Source: DAOVXM01 sp963746255 (lineage in GTDB: Bacteria; Chloroflexota; Anaerolineae; Anaerolineales; UBA4823). From it: DNA of 64,000 bases. The notes under the pieces are model-generated. The model saw only the letters and a program-made list of their open reading frames with translations. It ran no database searches and was not told the origin of the DNA. Position numbers and translations under genes: made by a program. The DNA is taken from the NCBI GenBank assembly GCA_963746255.1, contig CAVVAJ010000007.1:744001-808000 (forward strand), written 5' to 3'. Positions 30,455-39,057 of the stretch are shown one piece after another (within the stretch, counting starts at the first letter, position 1; each line of letters starts with the position of its first letter).

Positions 30455-30496
30455 TGACCCCGGAAGGACTCGAACCTTCAACCAATTGAGTAAGAG
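30455..30496. repeat. att site 4: 42-bp copy of the tRNA-Lys 3' end
   Basis: Matches the tRNA-Lys 3' end with one change (GATT to GAGT). Its right flank differs from the other copies but holds two ATATGGGG-type repeats (30519-30528, 30551-30561). The left flank is a terminator rather than the CTTACCCCCACCC block. Confidence 0.85.
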
Positions 30497-30606
30497 TTAC
30501 TCCTGAGTGTATGCATACCGTATATATGGGGCACATTACGAGGACAGACAGCACATATGGGGGTGTTATTGTGCATAATGAGCACTATTTACATGCTCTC
30601 CATCCT

Positions 30607-30655
30607 GGTTACTGTCAGGTTACTGTCAAAAATGAGCCTCCTAGCAGGAGGTTTT
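30607..30655 (+). repeat. GGTTACTGTCA tandem repeat and terminator, copy by att 4
   Basis: Exact 22-bp tandem GGTTACTGTCA (30607-30628) followed by a CCTCC / GGAGG hairpin and TTTT. Elsewhere this block follows the integrase fragment; here the integrase part is gone. Confidence 0.65.
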
Positions 30656-30723
30656 CATAACTGATATTTATGGATATTCATTGTTCTGATGATAAAAAAG
30701 CCCCACGGTGTAGAAGCACCTGG

Positions 30724-31390
30724 GGTTCCTCGACTGCCCATATCCTGAACCCTGTCTCTGGATTGACCGGCCCCGACCAGAACGATGTGTCGGTGGTAAT
30801 CCTCCTGGATAGCGGCGAGGTTGAGTATCTCTTCACTGGCGATATTGGCTCAGCAGCAGAGGCTGATATAGTTGACCGTGGGAAACCTGTCGCTGCTGAC
30901 ATTCTGAAAATCCCTCATCACGGCAGTAAATAGAGTTCAAGTGCATACTTCCTATCCGCTGTTCAACCTGCTGAGGCGGTGATCTCCGTTGGGGATAACC
31001 CATACGGCCACCCTGCGGCTGAGATACTCCAGCGGCTCCTGGACGTGGGTGCTCGCATCTGGCGGACGGACGAGCAAGGCACGATTACGGTTGAGTCGGA
31101 CGGATTTACCTACAACATCTCGGTGAGTTTTTACCCATCGAGCTTGGTGTGTTTCTCCCTCGATTAATCAAGGAGACTCCCCCCTCCGCTTCCTAGTCAA
31201 ACCCCTCCCACCCCCGAGCCATCTCCTGAACCAGACATCGACGTCCGCATATCCTTTATTTTCTATGACGGTGTTGTGCCCTATGTGGAGAGCGATGAGT
31301 TTGCCCAAGTCACGAACAATGGGGCTGGGATCGTGGACTTGCAGGACTGGCGCTTGAATGCTGGTGACCCAGACTATCCGGTCCATAGCG
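30724..31390 (+). pseudogene. ComEC-like metallo-beta-lactamase with lamin-tail domain, broken
   Basis: One frame encodes the C-terminal half of a ComEC-type metallo-beta-lactamase (NDVSVVILLDSGEVEYLFTGD, ADILKIPHHGSK, AVISVGDNPYGHPAAEILQRL), a Pro-rich linker and a lamin-tail domain (DVRISFIFYDGVVPYVESDEF, DLQDWRLNAGDP). TAG at 30931-30933 replaces the Tyr of HHGSKYSSS and TAA at 31165-31167 precedes the linker. The N-terminal metal motif HxHxDH is missing. Such fusions are usually secreted nucleases or hydrolases in Chloroflexota. Dead gene. Confidence 0.75.
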
Positions 31391-31492
31391 GCGGGTTTAA
31401 ACGTATGATATGGGCAAGGGCTGTTTTGGCCATATTTTGTTTCTAAGTTGATAAAGTTAGGTGTTACCAAACACAACCTTCAATAATTGTGT

Positions 31493-33535
31493 TTAGATTT
31501 CTAGGCGTTCAATACGGAATGGCGTGCAATCAGAAGGTGTTTCTTCGAATTCGCGGGCTGCGAGATGACCAGAAAAGACGGCTTGCGCGATGATATTTGG
31601 GGCTTCTGCATCGCCGATCACGCGCAAGGAGTGTAATTTGCCATCTTTACGGGCGGGCTTAAGCGCTTGATAGATTTCATCATTCGGGAGACGATCTGTT
31701 ACCAAAACAACCGCATCTGCGCTAACTTCTGACTTTTGACCTGAAACCGAACATGCCAGGGTAACTTTTCGCGGCTGGATTTCTTTGATGATTTTATGAG
31801 TGAATATCCGGGTCCCAGATTTCATTAGCCTGCGCTGGATACGTTCTTGCTCAAGGGTGTATTGTGACCAGTAAGCAGCCAATGGCGCCGGAGTTACGAG
31901 AGTCACCTGGCAGCCCTGCTGGAGGAGTAACTCTGCCAGGAGGCTGCCCATATAATAGTGATCATCATCGTAGATCAAGACAAGCCCTTCGGGGATTCTC
32001 CCAGTCATCAAATCATCCGGCGTGAAGACATGAGGGAGATCATGACCGCTGATCGGTTCCCACAGACTCCGCCCAACACCATCGGTCCGCCATTTCGCGC
32101 CGGTAGCAAGGATCACATGGGCATAACCCGCTTCGAGGATATCTTCAGCCGTCATCGGACTGCATGGGTAAAGTGAAACATTGCTCATCTTTTCGATCTG
32201 AGTGAGCCGCCAATCGATCACCCGCCGCCATTCTATCAATCCAGGCAAAGCAGATTCGAGCACAACTCGACCACCAATTTCCCGACGAGCATCTAATAAT
32301 CTAACCTGATAGCCGCGTTGTCCTAATGCTCGGGCACATTCAAGGCCAGCCGGACCCCCACCAAGGACAAGTACATCTTTTACCTGAACTTTTGGTGGAA
32401 TATATTCGGGATGCCAGCCGCGGCGCCATTCTTCCCCCATGGTTGGGTTTTGGGTACAACGGATGGGGATGCCTAGATTATCTGCACTGGCGCAAATATT
32501 ACAACCAATGCACTCGCGGATATCTTCAATTCGATCCTCTTTTATCTTCTGTGGCAAAAACGGATCGGAAATAGAGGGGCGGGCAGCACCAATGAGATCA
32601 ACAATCCCTCGCCGTACTGCCGAGAGCATAGCATCTGGTGTAGTATAACGACCAACGCCCACCACAGGTTTGCTGGTCAGGGATTTTACAAATCCGATAT
32701 AGGTTTCTTGATATGCCTCTCGCTCGAACCGGGCGGTCGCCGAATCATTACTCCAATCGCTGATATTGACGTCCCAAAGATCAGGTAGTTCAGCTAACGC
32801 GGCAACGATATCATGACCTTCACCTTGATAGCTGATGCCCTCCTCTCCAAGCAATTCATCCACCGCCAAACGTACCGCCACTGCACAAGTATCCCCCACA
32901 GCATCTTTTGTATCTTCGATCAATTCTCGCAGGAAACGCACCCGATTTTCCAAGCTGCCGCCATATTCATCAGTGCGGTCGTTATATCTTCGCAGTAAGA
33001 AATGCATCGCTAGTGATAAGTTGTGTCCCGCATAACAGTAAACTATGTCAAATCCAGCACGTTTAGCGCGCAGTGCCGCGTCCCGGTGCCAACGGCGAAT
33101 ATTTCTAATGCCTTCCTTATCCAGGCGACGTGTTTGCCCCGGATGAAAGCTATCAATACCCAACGAGCGCGGGCCATACCCTACGGATCGTGAATATAAA
33201 TTGCTGGCGTGATGACCGCCATAGGTCAATTCGATACCGGCCAGAGCTCCATGCTTATGCACGGCATTCGCCATTAGCTCCAAGGCGGGAATATCCTCAT
33301 CGTCCCAGAGTCGCCCTTCGATGTTGGGTGCTAGATCAGCGCTGTGATGAATTTCCACCTCTTCGGTGCAAACTACACCCCAGCCGCCTTCCGCCTTGAT
33401 CCCGCGCATCGCTGCCAAAGAGCGCGGCATCCGGTACCCCATGCCATTGCAGTGCGGTACCTGGTAAAAACGATTCGGTGCTACGACTGGCCCGATTTTT
33501 ATCGGCTGAAAGAGGGTTTCAAATTTGATTTCCAT
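31493..33535 (-). CDS. Trimethylamine-dehydrogenase-like flavoprotein (old yellow enzyme family)
   Basis: A 680-aa enzyme with an FMN-binding TIM barrel (1-340), a 4Fe-4S site (Cys342, 345, 348, 360 in ECIGCNICASADNLGIPIRC) and an ADP/NAD-binding module (VLVLGGGPAGLECA, about 388 on). It matches tri/dimethylamine dehydrogenases better than dienoyl-CoA reductases: Cys29 in QVPHCNG corresponds to the Cys that carries covalent FMN, YAGH to the Tyr169/His172 pair, and SDWSND to the Trp264/Asp267 region. It would oxidatively demethylate a methylated amine and pass electrons to an ETF-like acceptor; the exact substrate is open. Its start lies 17 bases after the amidinotransferase stop, one operon. 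Confidence 0.85.
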   Translation of the reverse strand: MEIKFETLFQPIKIGPVVAPNRFYQVPHCNGMGYRMPRSLAAMRGIKAEGGWGVVCTEEVEIHHSADLAPNIEGRLWDDEDIPALELMANAVHKHGALAGIELTYGGHHASNLYSRSVGYGPRSLGIDSFHPGQTRRLDKEGIRNIRRWHRDAALRAKRAGFDIVYCYAGHNLSLAMHFLLRRYNDRTDEYGGSLENRVRFLRELIEDTKDAVGDTCAVAVRLAVDELLGEEGISYQGEGHDIVAALAELPDLWDVNISDWSNDSATARFEREAYQETYIGFVKSLTSKPVVGVGRYTTPDAMLSAVRRGIVDLIGAARPSISDPFLPQKIKEDRIEDIRECIGCNICASADNLGIPIRCTQNPTMGEEWRRGWHPEYIPPKVQVKDVLVLGGGPAGLECARALGQRGYQVRLLDARREIGGRVVLESALPGLIEWRRVIDWRLTQIEKMSNVSLYPCSPMTAEDILEAGYAHVILATGAKWRTDGVGRSLWEPISGHDLPHVFTPDDLMTGRIPEGLVLIYDDDHYYMGSLLAELLLQQGCQVTLVTPAPLAAYWSQYTLEQERIQRRLMKSGTRIFTHKIIKEIQPRKVTLACSVSGQKSEVSADAVVLVTDRLPNDEIYQALKPARKDGKLHSLRVIGDAEAPNIIAQAVFSGHLAAREFEETPSDCTPFRIERLEI

Positions 33536-33552
33536 GTCAGCAACAGATGAAA

Positions 33553-34635
33553 TTAAAAATATGACTTGAGATCACCACGTCTTCTTATATCCACGGATGC
33601 ACAGTGTAAGCCGCCGGCGATTGATTCGAAATGATAAAAATTACATTCGATGGGTTTGAACCCCCAGTCTTTGAGCGCCTTGATGAGATTGTCCTCGCCC
33701 TTGGAGATGATGACACGTTCTTCATCTAGCATGACCACGTTCATGTTCAACCATTTACTGCAGGTGTACATGGGATGACTATCTGGCATATTGGGCTCAG
33801 GGCAAACCAGGATGTCCCAACCACTTTCTTTGAATATCTGTGGAACTTTCTTAATACGTTCTGGATTGATGAGCAGTTTGCCTGGTGCCAGAGGATAGAA
33901 TGTGGCGTCTATGTGCATGGGATGGGTATCATAAACCTCGACCTCGTGAACCTGATACTCATCCCCCAGGTGACGCTGCAGCCAATCAATACCGGTGCGG
34001 TTGCAGCAGCTGCTCTGTGCCACAAAAATATCTTGCCCGCATTTAATGACATCGGCGGCATCGAAAAGTGGTTCGAACTCGGTAAGAATGGTTCTCATCG
34101 GTTCGTCTTCCTCTGGTGATACAAAATCTCGTTTGTAGGAGGATGAGCTTAACTGGGGTCTGGGTGCAGATACCCACCTGGCACCATCAGCAAAGTATTC
34201 TTTGCACAACTCTTTATAAGCATGGTGTTCATGATATCTTGATCGCCAGCCCATGGGCGCTTCGATGATCTGATCGCCGATGACCAGCAACACATCTCTG
34301 GGCATCAATGCACCGCAGCTGCTCTGACTCTCGAAATCGGGTGTAGAAAACTGCTTAGTGGTATCGTAGATGGTGGGACGTCGAACAGTTACACCCTCGA
34401 CTTCGAGAATATGGACAAATTCGTCGATATCCTTTTGCGCTGCGTCTAGCATCTCTTGGGACCAAGGCTGACCGCCGTTTTGCCTGTAGAAATCCAATAG
34501 ATGCTCGTGGTGGACGACCGCAGGTGTAACCGTATCCCATGGCGGGACCCTGGCTCCCTCAACAATGCCCACGATGATCTCTTCCAGCGGATCCCACTCA
34601 TTATGAGTATTGACGATTGGATAGTTGCTTTCCAT
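33553..34635 (-). CDS. Glycine amidinotransferase family protein
   Basis: A 360-aa amidinotransferase of the pentein fold, relative of L-arginine:glycine amidinotransferase. Catalytic positions are visible: Asp in FDAADVIKCGQDIFV, His in THPMHIDATFYPL, Cys345 in GGLHCASVDIRR. Such enzymes move the amidino group of arginine to an amine acceptor, giving a guanidino compound plus ornithine. Start ATG 34635 follows AAAGGAG. It is first in a two-gene operon with the amine dehydrogenase-like flavoprotein, so both may serve one small-molecule pathway (inference). Confidence 0.85.
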   Translation of the reverse strand: MESNYPIVNTHNEWDPLEEIIVGIVEGARVPPWDTVTPAVVHHEHLLDFYRQNGGQPWSQEMLDAAQKDIDEFVHILEVEGVTVRRPTIYDTTKQFSTPDFESQSSCGALMPRDVLLVIGDQIIEAPMGWRSRYHEHHAYKELCKEYFADGARWVSAPRPQLSSSSYKRDFVSPEEDEPMRTILTEFEPLFDAADVIKCGQDIFVAQSSCCNRTGIDWLQRHLGDEYQVHEVEVYDTHPMHIDATFYPLAPGKLLINPERIKKVPQIFKESGWDILVCPEPNMPDSHPMYTCSKWLNMNVVMLDEERVIISKGEDNLIKALKDWGFKPIECNFYHFESIAGGLHCASVDIRRRGDLKSYF

Positions 34636-34639
34636 ATTC

Positions 34640-35340
34640 TCCTTTTTACAATTTTAGCTCCCAGATTGGCCATTCCTCCGGGGGGAACATTTATCTATAT
34701 GGTATGCCTTCATAATAAATGGCGATTGAGAATCTCTTATTTTGGCCAATTCAACCGTACCAACTTAAGAAAGTATCGAAAGGGGCTGCAACCAAGGTTC
34801 ATATGAGTGTTATGGAAGTATAGTGAATTCTATCACTTTACCCCTTGTAGCGAAGCAATTCTGCAAGCCTATCCCGGATTTCAAAGCAAAATATACGTAT
34901 GACCTTCTGCCGTACTCCATTTGAACAAAAACCATTCCACATTACAGTTGAACGGTTCTAAATTCTCAGGCCATAAGCACGATTCGAACTCAACTTTCGT
35001 TTTATCGCCGGTATATCTGGGACTCGAACCAAAGTAATATGATTTCTACCCGGATTCTACGTCCCTGAATCAGTCAAAGAAGAGCATTTTTATAAAAGCC
35101 CCACATTCGATGTAAAAATGGGCTATTTGAGCTGATTTTTCATCAATTTTCAGCAAAAATTGCTACTTTTAACCCACATTGGAGATATTTTGGAATTTGT
35201 CATCAGACTCATGCTTTCACCCATTGGGCGAAAGAAATGACTGCCCCATGTGCCAATTATCGCCTTGCTAATGGTGAATTTCCTTAATAATAGAGGCTCT
35301 AATGTAGGAACGTATGCCACCATAGAAGTGAGATTTGGAT
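34640..35340. other. Gene-free stretch, 700 bp
   Basis: No supported gene. It includes short tRNA-like T-arm motifs (GGACTCGAACC near 35013) that do not extend to a tRNA, and AT-rich partial palindromes near 35125-35160. Confidence 0.5.
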
Positions 35341-35447
35341 TACTTGAAGGCCGAATTACTCGTGCATTTTGTTGAGGCAGAGTGTGATCTGGAAAAGAAT
35401 ATCGAACAGCGCCAGACCAAGTGGGATTATTTCAACCAGGCCAGTGG
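35341..35447 (+). pseudogene. Possible transposase C-terminal fragment
   Basis: Reads YLKAELLVHFVEAECDLEKNIEQRQTKWDYFNQA, resembling the last helix region of integrase-core (IS3/IS481-type) transposases, which normally continues RPHGSLGG. It stops where the truncated attC begins, so it may mark the break that cut the cassette array. Weak evidence. Confidence 0.3.
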
Positions 35448-35470
35448 CGGGTGTATGCTTTGTTAGGCCC
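35445..35470 (-). repeat. Truncated attC site (R'' end only)
   Basis: On the minus strand GCCTAACAAAGCATACACCC, a perfect RYYYAAC box with its L-box side. The matching GTTRRRY end is missing; transposase-like sequence begins instead. Confidence 0.6.
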
Positions 35471-35482
35471 CACTTCGCTTTC

Positions 35483-36157
35483 TCACTGAAACTTTCCGCT
35501 TGAAATATTCATACTGTTATTAGCGTATGGATTAGGTTTATACACGAAGAAATAGACACCAGATGATTCTTCAAAATATATGAGGCCACTTACTTCTGGG
35601 TACCTCTCAAACAATCCTGTTTCCTTATCAAAGAGGCATTGATCAATCTCTTCTTGATCAATAGTTGCAGTAAGCTCCCCAAAGACGGATACAACATAAG
35701 GGAGTTTATTTTTGGTTGCTAAAGATTTGTATTTTGAAACTTTCTCCCAAATAGCATTGTAGAGGCGCATTGTATTTGGCTTAACAAAATTACACCAGAT
35801 TCCCTTTTCCTGAATTTGAGTGACTATGTCTGCGGATGTCTCGGCGTCTGGATGAAAATTTACTAATTCAATAATGCATTGCGGATTTGAATTATCGTCT
35901 AGAGCACACCAATCAGGAGTTTTAGAATCAATATCGTAATTATGACACATCAGCAAGCCAATCTGTGAGAGATAAGCACCAAGAATCAACTCTCGAAAAG
36001 TATGCATTACTTGAATTTTGTCGTGAGGTTGCTTCTTAAATTCGCTAACGAATTTTTCGGCTTCACTATCTTTGAGATGCTGAAAGCAATGATAGATAAA
36101 ATCGTTAATTCGTTTACTTTCAGCTATCTGACCATATTTCATTACTTGATCAGCCAT
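35483..36157 (-). CDS. Integron cassette protein A, unknown function
   Basis: A 224-aa soluble protein with no family I recognise. A segment TPDWCALDDNSNPQCIIELVNFH has the D-(x)n-E-x-V look of PD-(D/E)XK nuclease-like folds, but the Lys is not obvious. It lies between an attC at 36188-36313 and a truncated attC, in cassette orientation. I prefer ATG 36157 over TTG 36178; no strong ribosome site is visible, common for cassette genes. It is distinctly AT-richer than the chromosomal genes. Confidence 0.65.
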   Translation of the reverse strand: MADQVMKYGQIAESKRINDFIYHCFQHLKDSEAEKFVSEFKKQPHDKIQVMHTFRELILGAYLSQIGLLMCHNYDIDSKTPDWCALDDNSNPQCIIELVNFHPDAETSADIVTQIQEKGIWCNFVKPNTMRLYNAIWEKVSKYKSLATKNKLPYVVSVFGELTATIDQEEIDQCLFDKETGLFERYPEVSGLIYFEESSGVYFFVYKPNPYANNSMNISSGKFQ

Positions 36158-36187
36158 AATAATTTGAACTTTTCGCAAGTTTATGGG

Positions 36188-36313
36188 GCATTAACGGTGT
36201 GGCTCACCTGCCGCCTTTCATGGTAAGGCGACCAACTCATCAGAGCCCAAAACTTGGCAAAATGCCGCAGCTTATCTTCGCCAGATGCGGCCAGGTGCAG
36301 CCAGTGTTAGCTG
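36188..36313 (-). repeat. attC site of cassette B (126 bp)
   Basis: Minus strand: AGCTAAC (R'') to GTTAATG (R'). The inner arms GGCTGCACCTGGCCGC and GCGGCAGGTGAGCC pair over 14 bp with two extrahelical bases, the classic attC fold. R'' AGCTAAC is exactly complementary to the cassette's own 5' end (GTTAGCT at about 37059-37066). Confidence 0.8.
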
Positions 36314-36316
36314 GCG

Positions 36317-37037
36317 TTACTTAATTTCGATGCGGACTGGCTTCTTCAAAACGCCTGAAAGATCGTGCCCTATCATGGTTCGCACAACTTCATCTGAAAG
36401 TAGTAGCTGTCTGATAGTATCGGCAATTTTGTGCTGCCCTAACACAAAACTTACATTCTCCGCGGCTTCTTCTTCCAAAATAAGCCCTTCCAATTCAAAA
36501 GCTGTCTTAACTATCCGCTGTTTTCTGTTCCCGTAATATTCCCATCTGTCTTTTTTCCGTACACCTACTTTATCGTCCAAACTGAATTCCAAATCAATTC
36601 CTCATTCGCATCTAGCCGACAAGCAATTTGGTTCTCATCCCTTACGAAATTTATTTTGGCAACGAATTTCGGAAATCCATAAATATCAACACCTGGCCAC
36701 CTTGCTGCTTCGGTACTCACTGGAAGGAAAAGATGTGCAAATTTGTCACCAGGACTGTCATCTACGGGTTCTACGGGTACTTGAATTGCGACTTCAGTAT
36801 AAGGCCCTGCGATCTGCACTGCTCTCATTCTACAACCTACAATTTGCAGTCTTGTCTCGCCAGGGGTAAATTCCTTTGGTATGAGATGACTTTCTGAAGC
36901 ATCTTTTTCATCCCCTGGTAATTTTCCTTTAATTCGATAAGGTAAAAAGACCAGTCATAGTATTTGGCATCAAAGGAGATGTCCAGCCCAGTTGACCTAA
37001 ACACTAAATTCCAAAATACTTTCAGGAGCAAATTCAT
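36317..37037 (-). CDS. Cassette B: acetoacetate-decarboxylase-like protein (frame interrupted)
   Basis: Joined frames give about 240 aa of the acetoacetate decarboxylase-like fold: IPKEFTPGETRLQIVGCRMRAVQIAGPYTEVAIQVPV, HLFLPVSTEAARWPGVDIYGFPK, then EFSLDDKVGVRKKDRWEYYGNRKQ. At least two single-base slips (near 36940 and 36580) break it. Start ATG 37037 follows a strong AGGAGGTG. I cannot place the Schiff-base Lys with confidence, so this may be a noncatalytic or different-substrate relative. It is flanked by attC sites on both sides. Confidence 0.65.
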
Positions 37038-37059
37038 TCAAACACCTCCTTTTTTCGCC

Positions 37060-37184
37060 AGCTAACGGTTTTTTCAGCGGCTTGGCGCTTTGGCTCCAAC
37101 TGCTGCTATCACCCGAACCAGACTCAACTTTTGGCGCCGCGTACCGCCTTGGCGTAGCGAAGTCAGGTGCACGCTTTGTTAGCC
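37060..37184 (-). repeat. attC site of cassette C (125 bp)
   Basis: Minus strand: GGCTAACAAAGCGTGCACCT at one end and AACCGTTAGCT at the other. R'' GGCTAAC pairs exactly with GTTAGCC at the cassette's 5' end (minus strand at 38053-38059). Confidence 0.75.
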
Positions 37185-38028
37185 CGCTTTCTTGGAACAG
37201 GAACGCCTTGTTGAATTCGCGTGAGCATATCTTCATAGGAGTTCTTCATACCAAATAGACTTTCAAGCCACCAAGTAGCACCTGCTTTAGAAAACTTTTC
37301 AATGGTTTTATTAGTTTTTGTCGGGTTAGATTTACTTGTGTAACCCATTATAACAATGTCAAAAGGAGATTCTGTGTTGGGTTGACTATTTATAAAATTG
37401 CGAAGTTCTTGAATATCTTTTGGTTGCAAAGCGCTTCCGCTCTTAAGTGGAAAAGCGCCATCCCACCGCGAAGCACGAATAAACGGTTTTGTATTGGGTA
37501 AAAATCCACCCACCCAAATAGGTATACGAGGAGACTGCAATGACTTCGGCAAGAAAACAGTTTTTTCTACTTAGTAATGCTTTCCTTGATAACTAAAAAG
37601 TTTTCCGCTCCAAAGCCCTGCAAGTATATCTAGTCCTTCATCAAGTTTTTCTGCTCGTATAATTGCATTTGCATCTTCACCGAATTGAGAAAAATCTGCG
37701 TCAGGCGGATAGCCTAATCCTACCCCAAGTATTAGTCGTCCATTTGATAAATGGTCAAGGGTGACCGTTTCGCGAGCAAGTTTCCAAGGGCGTCTTCGAG
37801 CAATTGCGGTTACGGTTGTTCCAATTCGGATTTTTTTGTTTTAGTTGCAATTGCAGCAAGAGTTACCCAGAGGTCAACTAAAGGAAAAGCCTGACTCTTA
37901 CTGTGCAAAATATGATCCCAAATAAAAAAGCCATCCCAACCCGCTTTTTCTGCATGTTACGCTAAATCTGCAAGCGTTTGTGCGCTTATCGCTTTTCCAA
38001 AATTGGGAACATAGATGCCATATTTCAT
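37163..38028 (-). pseudogene. Cassette C: LLM-class flavin-dependent oxidoreductase, broken
   Basis: Bacterial luciferase-like monooxygenase fold: MKYGIYVPNFGKAISAQTLADLA, HAEKAGWDGFFIWDHIL, NGRLILGVGLGYPPDADF, FLPKSLQSPRIPIWVGGFLPNTKPFIRASRWDGAFPL. Two in-frame TAA codons interrupt it (after LADLA and after GKHY), both where homologs have Lys/Gln, and a T7 run at 37831-37837 causes a one-base slip. Two stops plus a slip make a dead gene likely. The frame ends inside its attC. Confidence 0.75.
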
Positions 38029-38053
38029 GTTTACTCACTTCTGTACGGAGCGG

Positions 38054-38177
38054 GCTAACGGCTTTGAGCTGAGCGGCCGGGGTATTTCCGACCGCTTCCT
38101 TTTCTCATCAATCCAATAATACGACTTCACTCCCAAATCGCGCAGCATCCCCGGTCCGTTCCAGCGAATGGTTATGC
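38054..38177 (-). repeat. attC site of cassette D (124 bp)
   Basis: Minus strand: GCATAAC (R'') to GTTAGCC (R'). The inner arms CGGACCGGGG and CCCCGGCCG pair with one extrahelical base. R'' GCATAAC is exactly complementary to GTTATGC at the cassette's 5' end (38865-38871). Confidence 0.8.
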
Positions 38178-38180
38178 TGC

Positions 38181-38810
38181 TTACAGTTCGTCCAGCTTTT
38201 CTCCGAATGTTCCCTCTATCATGCCTGGCAGGATTGAATAAACGGACTGACCGATTTCATGTTCGAACTCAGCCATTATCCGGAAGCGAGCTTCCCACCC
38301 CAATAATGTAATATCATTGATGCCAAGTCGAAGGGCGACATCTACCATACGCTTTTCCATCAGGCAAAAACCTGAAGGAGGCGCGATCGCGTCACACAGC
38401 TGAATCAATCGATCATATTTATTGAATTCAACGGAAGTAATAAAGCCGTCTAAAAACTGAAGGTCTATTGGACTGCAATCACGCTCACCTATGAACACCT
38501 CTAGATCTGCGATCGGGAAACTGTGAGTAAGGGGAATTCGTGCAGCATCCTCGTAACCCAAATCGGCTAAAAACCGATAACCATCGATCAGATGTCTAAT
38601 GTGGGTCCTTCCCTCCCGACGACCAATATCATGAAGCAGCCCCAATATATAGGAGAAATCTGGATCAAGGTCAGGAATTCGATCAGCAATCAACTTCGCA
38701 GCCATCGCGACATTTCTTGAGTGCTGAACCCATGGACCCGGATTCACCAATTCGGCTTCTGACAGAAAACGCTCTGCCTCTTCGAGTGATGGGATAGTCT
38801 TCCTTTGCAT
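38181..38810 (-). CDS. Cassette D: HD-domain phosphohydrolase
   Basis: A 209-aa HD-domain protein with the metal ligands in order: His in VQHSRNVAMAAKLIA, HD in GLLHDIGRR, and Asp in LIQLCDAIA. HD proteins of this size hydrolyse nucleotides or other phosphate esters; the substrate is unknown. Start ATG 38810 follows GGTGGAAA. It is the first cassette, nearest the putative attI and the truncated integron integrase, so it should be the best-expressed cassette. Confidence 0.85.
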   Translation of the reverse strand: MQRKTIPSLEEAERFLSEAELVNPGPWVQHSRNVAMAAKLIADRIPDLDPDFSYILGLLHDIGRREGRTHIRHLIDGYRFLADLGYEDAARIPLTHSFPIADLEVFIGERDCSPIDLQFLDGFITSVEFNKYDRLIQLCDAIAPPSGFCLMEKRMVDVALRLGINDITLLGWEARFRIMAEFEHEIGQSVYSILPGMIEGTFGEKLDEL

Positions 38811-38821
38811 TTTCCACCCTA

Positions 38822-38849
38822 ATTATAAGCTTCGGGGACTTTTTGATAA
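38822..38849 (-). promoter_or_regulatory. Candidate cassette promoter
   Basis: Minus strand TTATCA (38844-38849), 16-bp spacer, TATAAT (38822-38827), just upstream of the first cassette gene. Confidence 0.5.
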
Positions 38850-38864
38850 GGAATTTTCAAAGCA

Positions 38865-38930
38865 GCATAACGAGTTGATAACCAAACATCTTAATGCTCT
38901 ATTTCAACCATAAGCATACTATACGAATCA
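38865..38930 (-). other. Candidate attI site
   Basis: The insertion-point heptamer GTTATGC (38865-38871, minus) marks the 5' end of cassette D. The AT-rich sequence between it and the divergent intI relic occupies the position of attI in integrons. attI has no strong consensus, so only the boundary base is firm. Confidence 0.5.
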
Positions 38931-39026
38931 ATTTTGAGACATAATACGGATATAGTCATCCCAGGGAATATTATCAAAACAAAAACTGGGTATAGTGTGA
39001 TTTATCGGTGCTTATCCATTAATATA

Positions 39027-39057
39027 TCACTTCTATTGATTATATCAATAGAAGTGA
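39027..39057. promoter_or_regulatory. Perfect 31-bp palindrome over the intI start
   Basis: TCACTTCTATTGAT (39027-39040), TAT, ATCAATAGAAGTGA (39044-39057). The right arm contains the GTG start of the intI relic. It is either an operator or an RNA hairpin hiding the start codon; it does not resemble the lexA box at 41020. Confidence 0.6.

Larger units (their letters stand above)
13728..30496. mobile_element. Element E3, att 3 to att 4 (16.8 kb), helicase-nuclease gene set
   Basis: Begins with the arm shared by E1 and E2 (including the truncated HPICTRHEEGKA peptide) and ends at att copy 4. Nearly all of it is one leftward gene set of four large proteins (helicases, nucleases and an unknown protein). 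No integrase lies inside. The cargo type and att borders fit a defence-carrying genomic island. Confidence 0.55.

Noticed and set aside
34980..35050. tRNA-like motifs (GATTCGAACTC, GGACTCGAACC)
   Set aside because: No acceptor stem, D arm or anticodon arm can be completed around them; at most they are decayed tRNA or att fragments.
4106..38030. Recoded stop codons (TAA read as Gln/Lys) to explain in-frame stops in 3536-4375 and 37163-38028
   Set aside because: Intact genes throughout the window end in TAA, TAG and TGA normally, and the interrupted genes also carry frame slips or missing starts. Decay or base errors are simpler.
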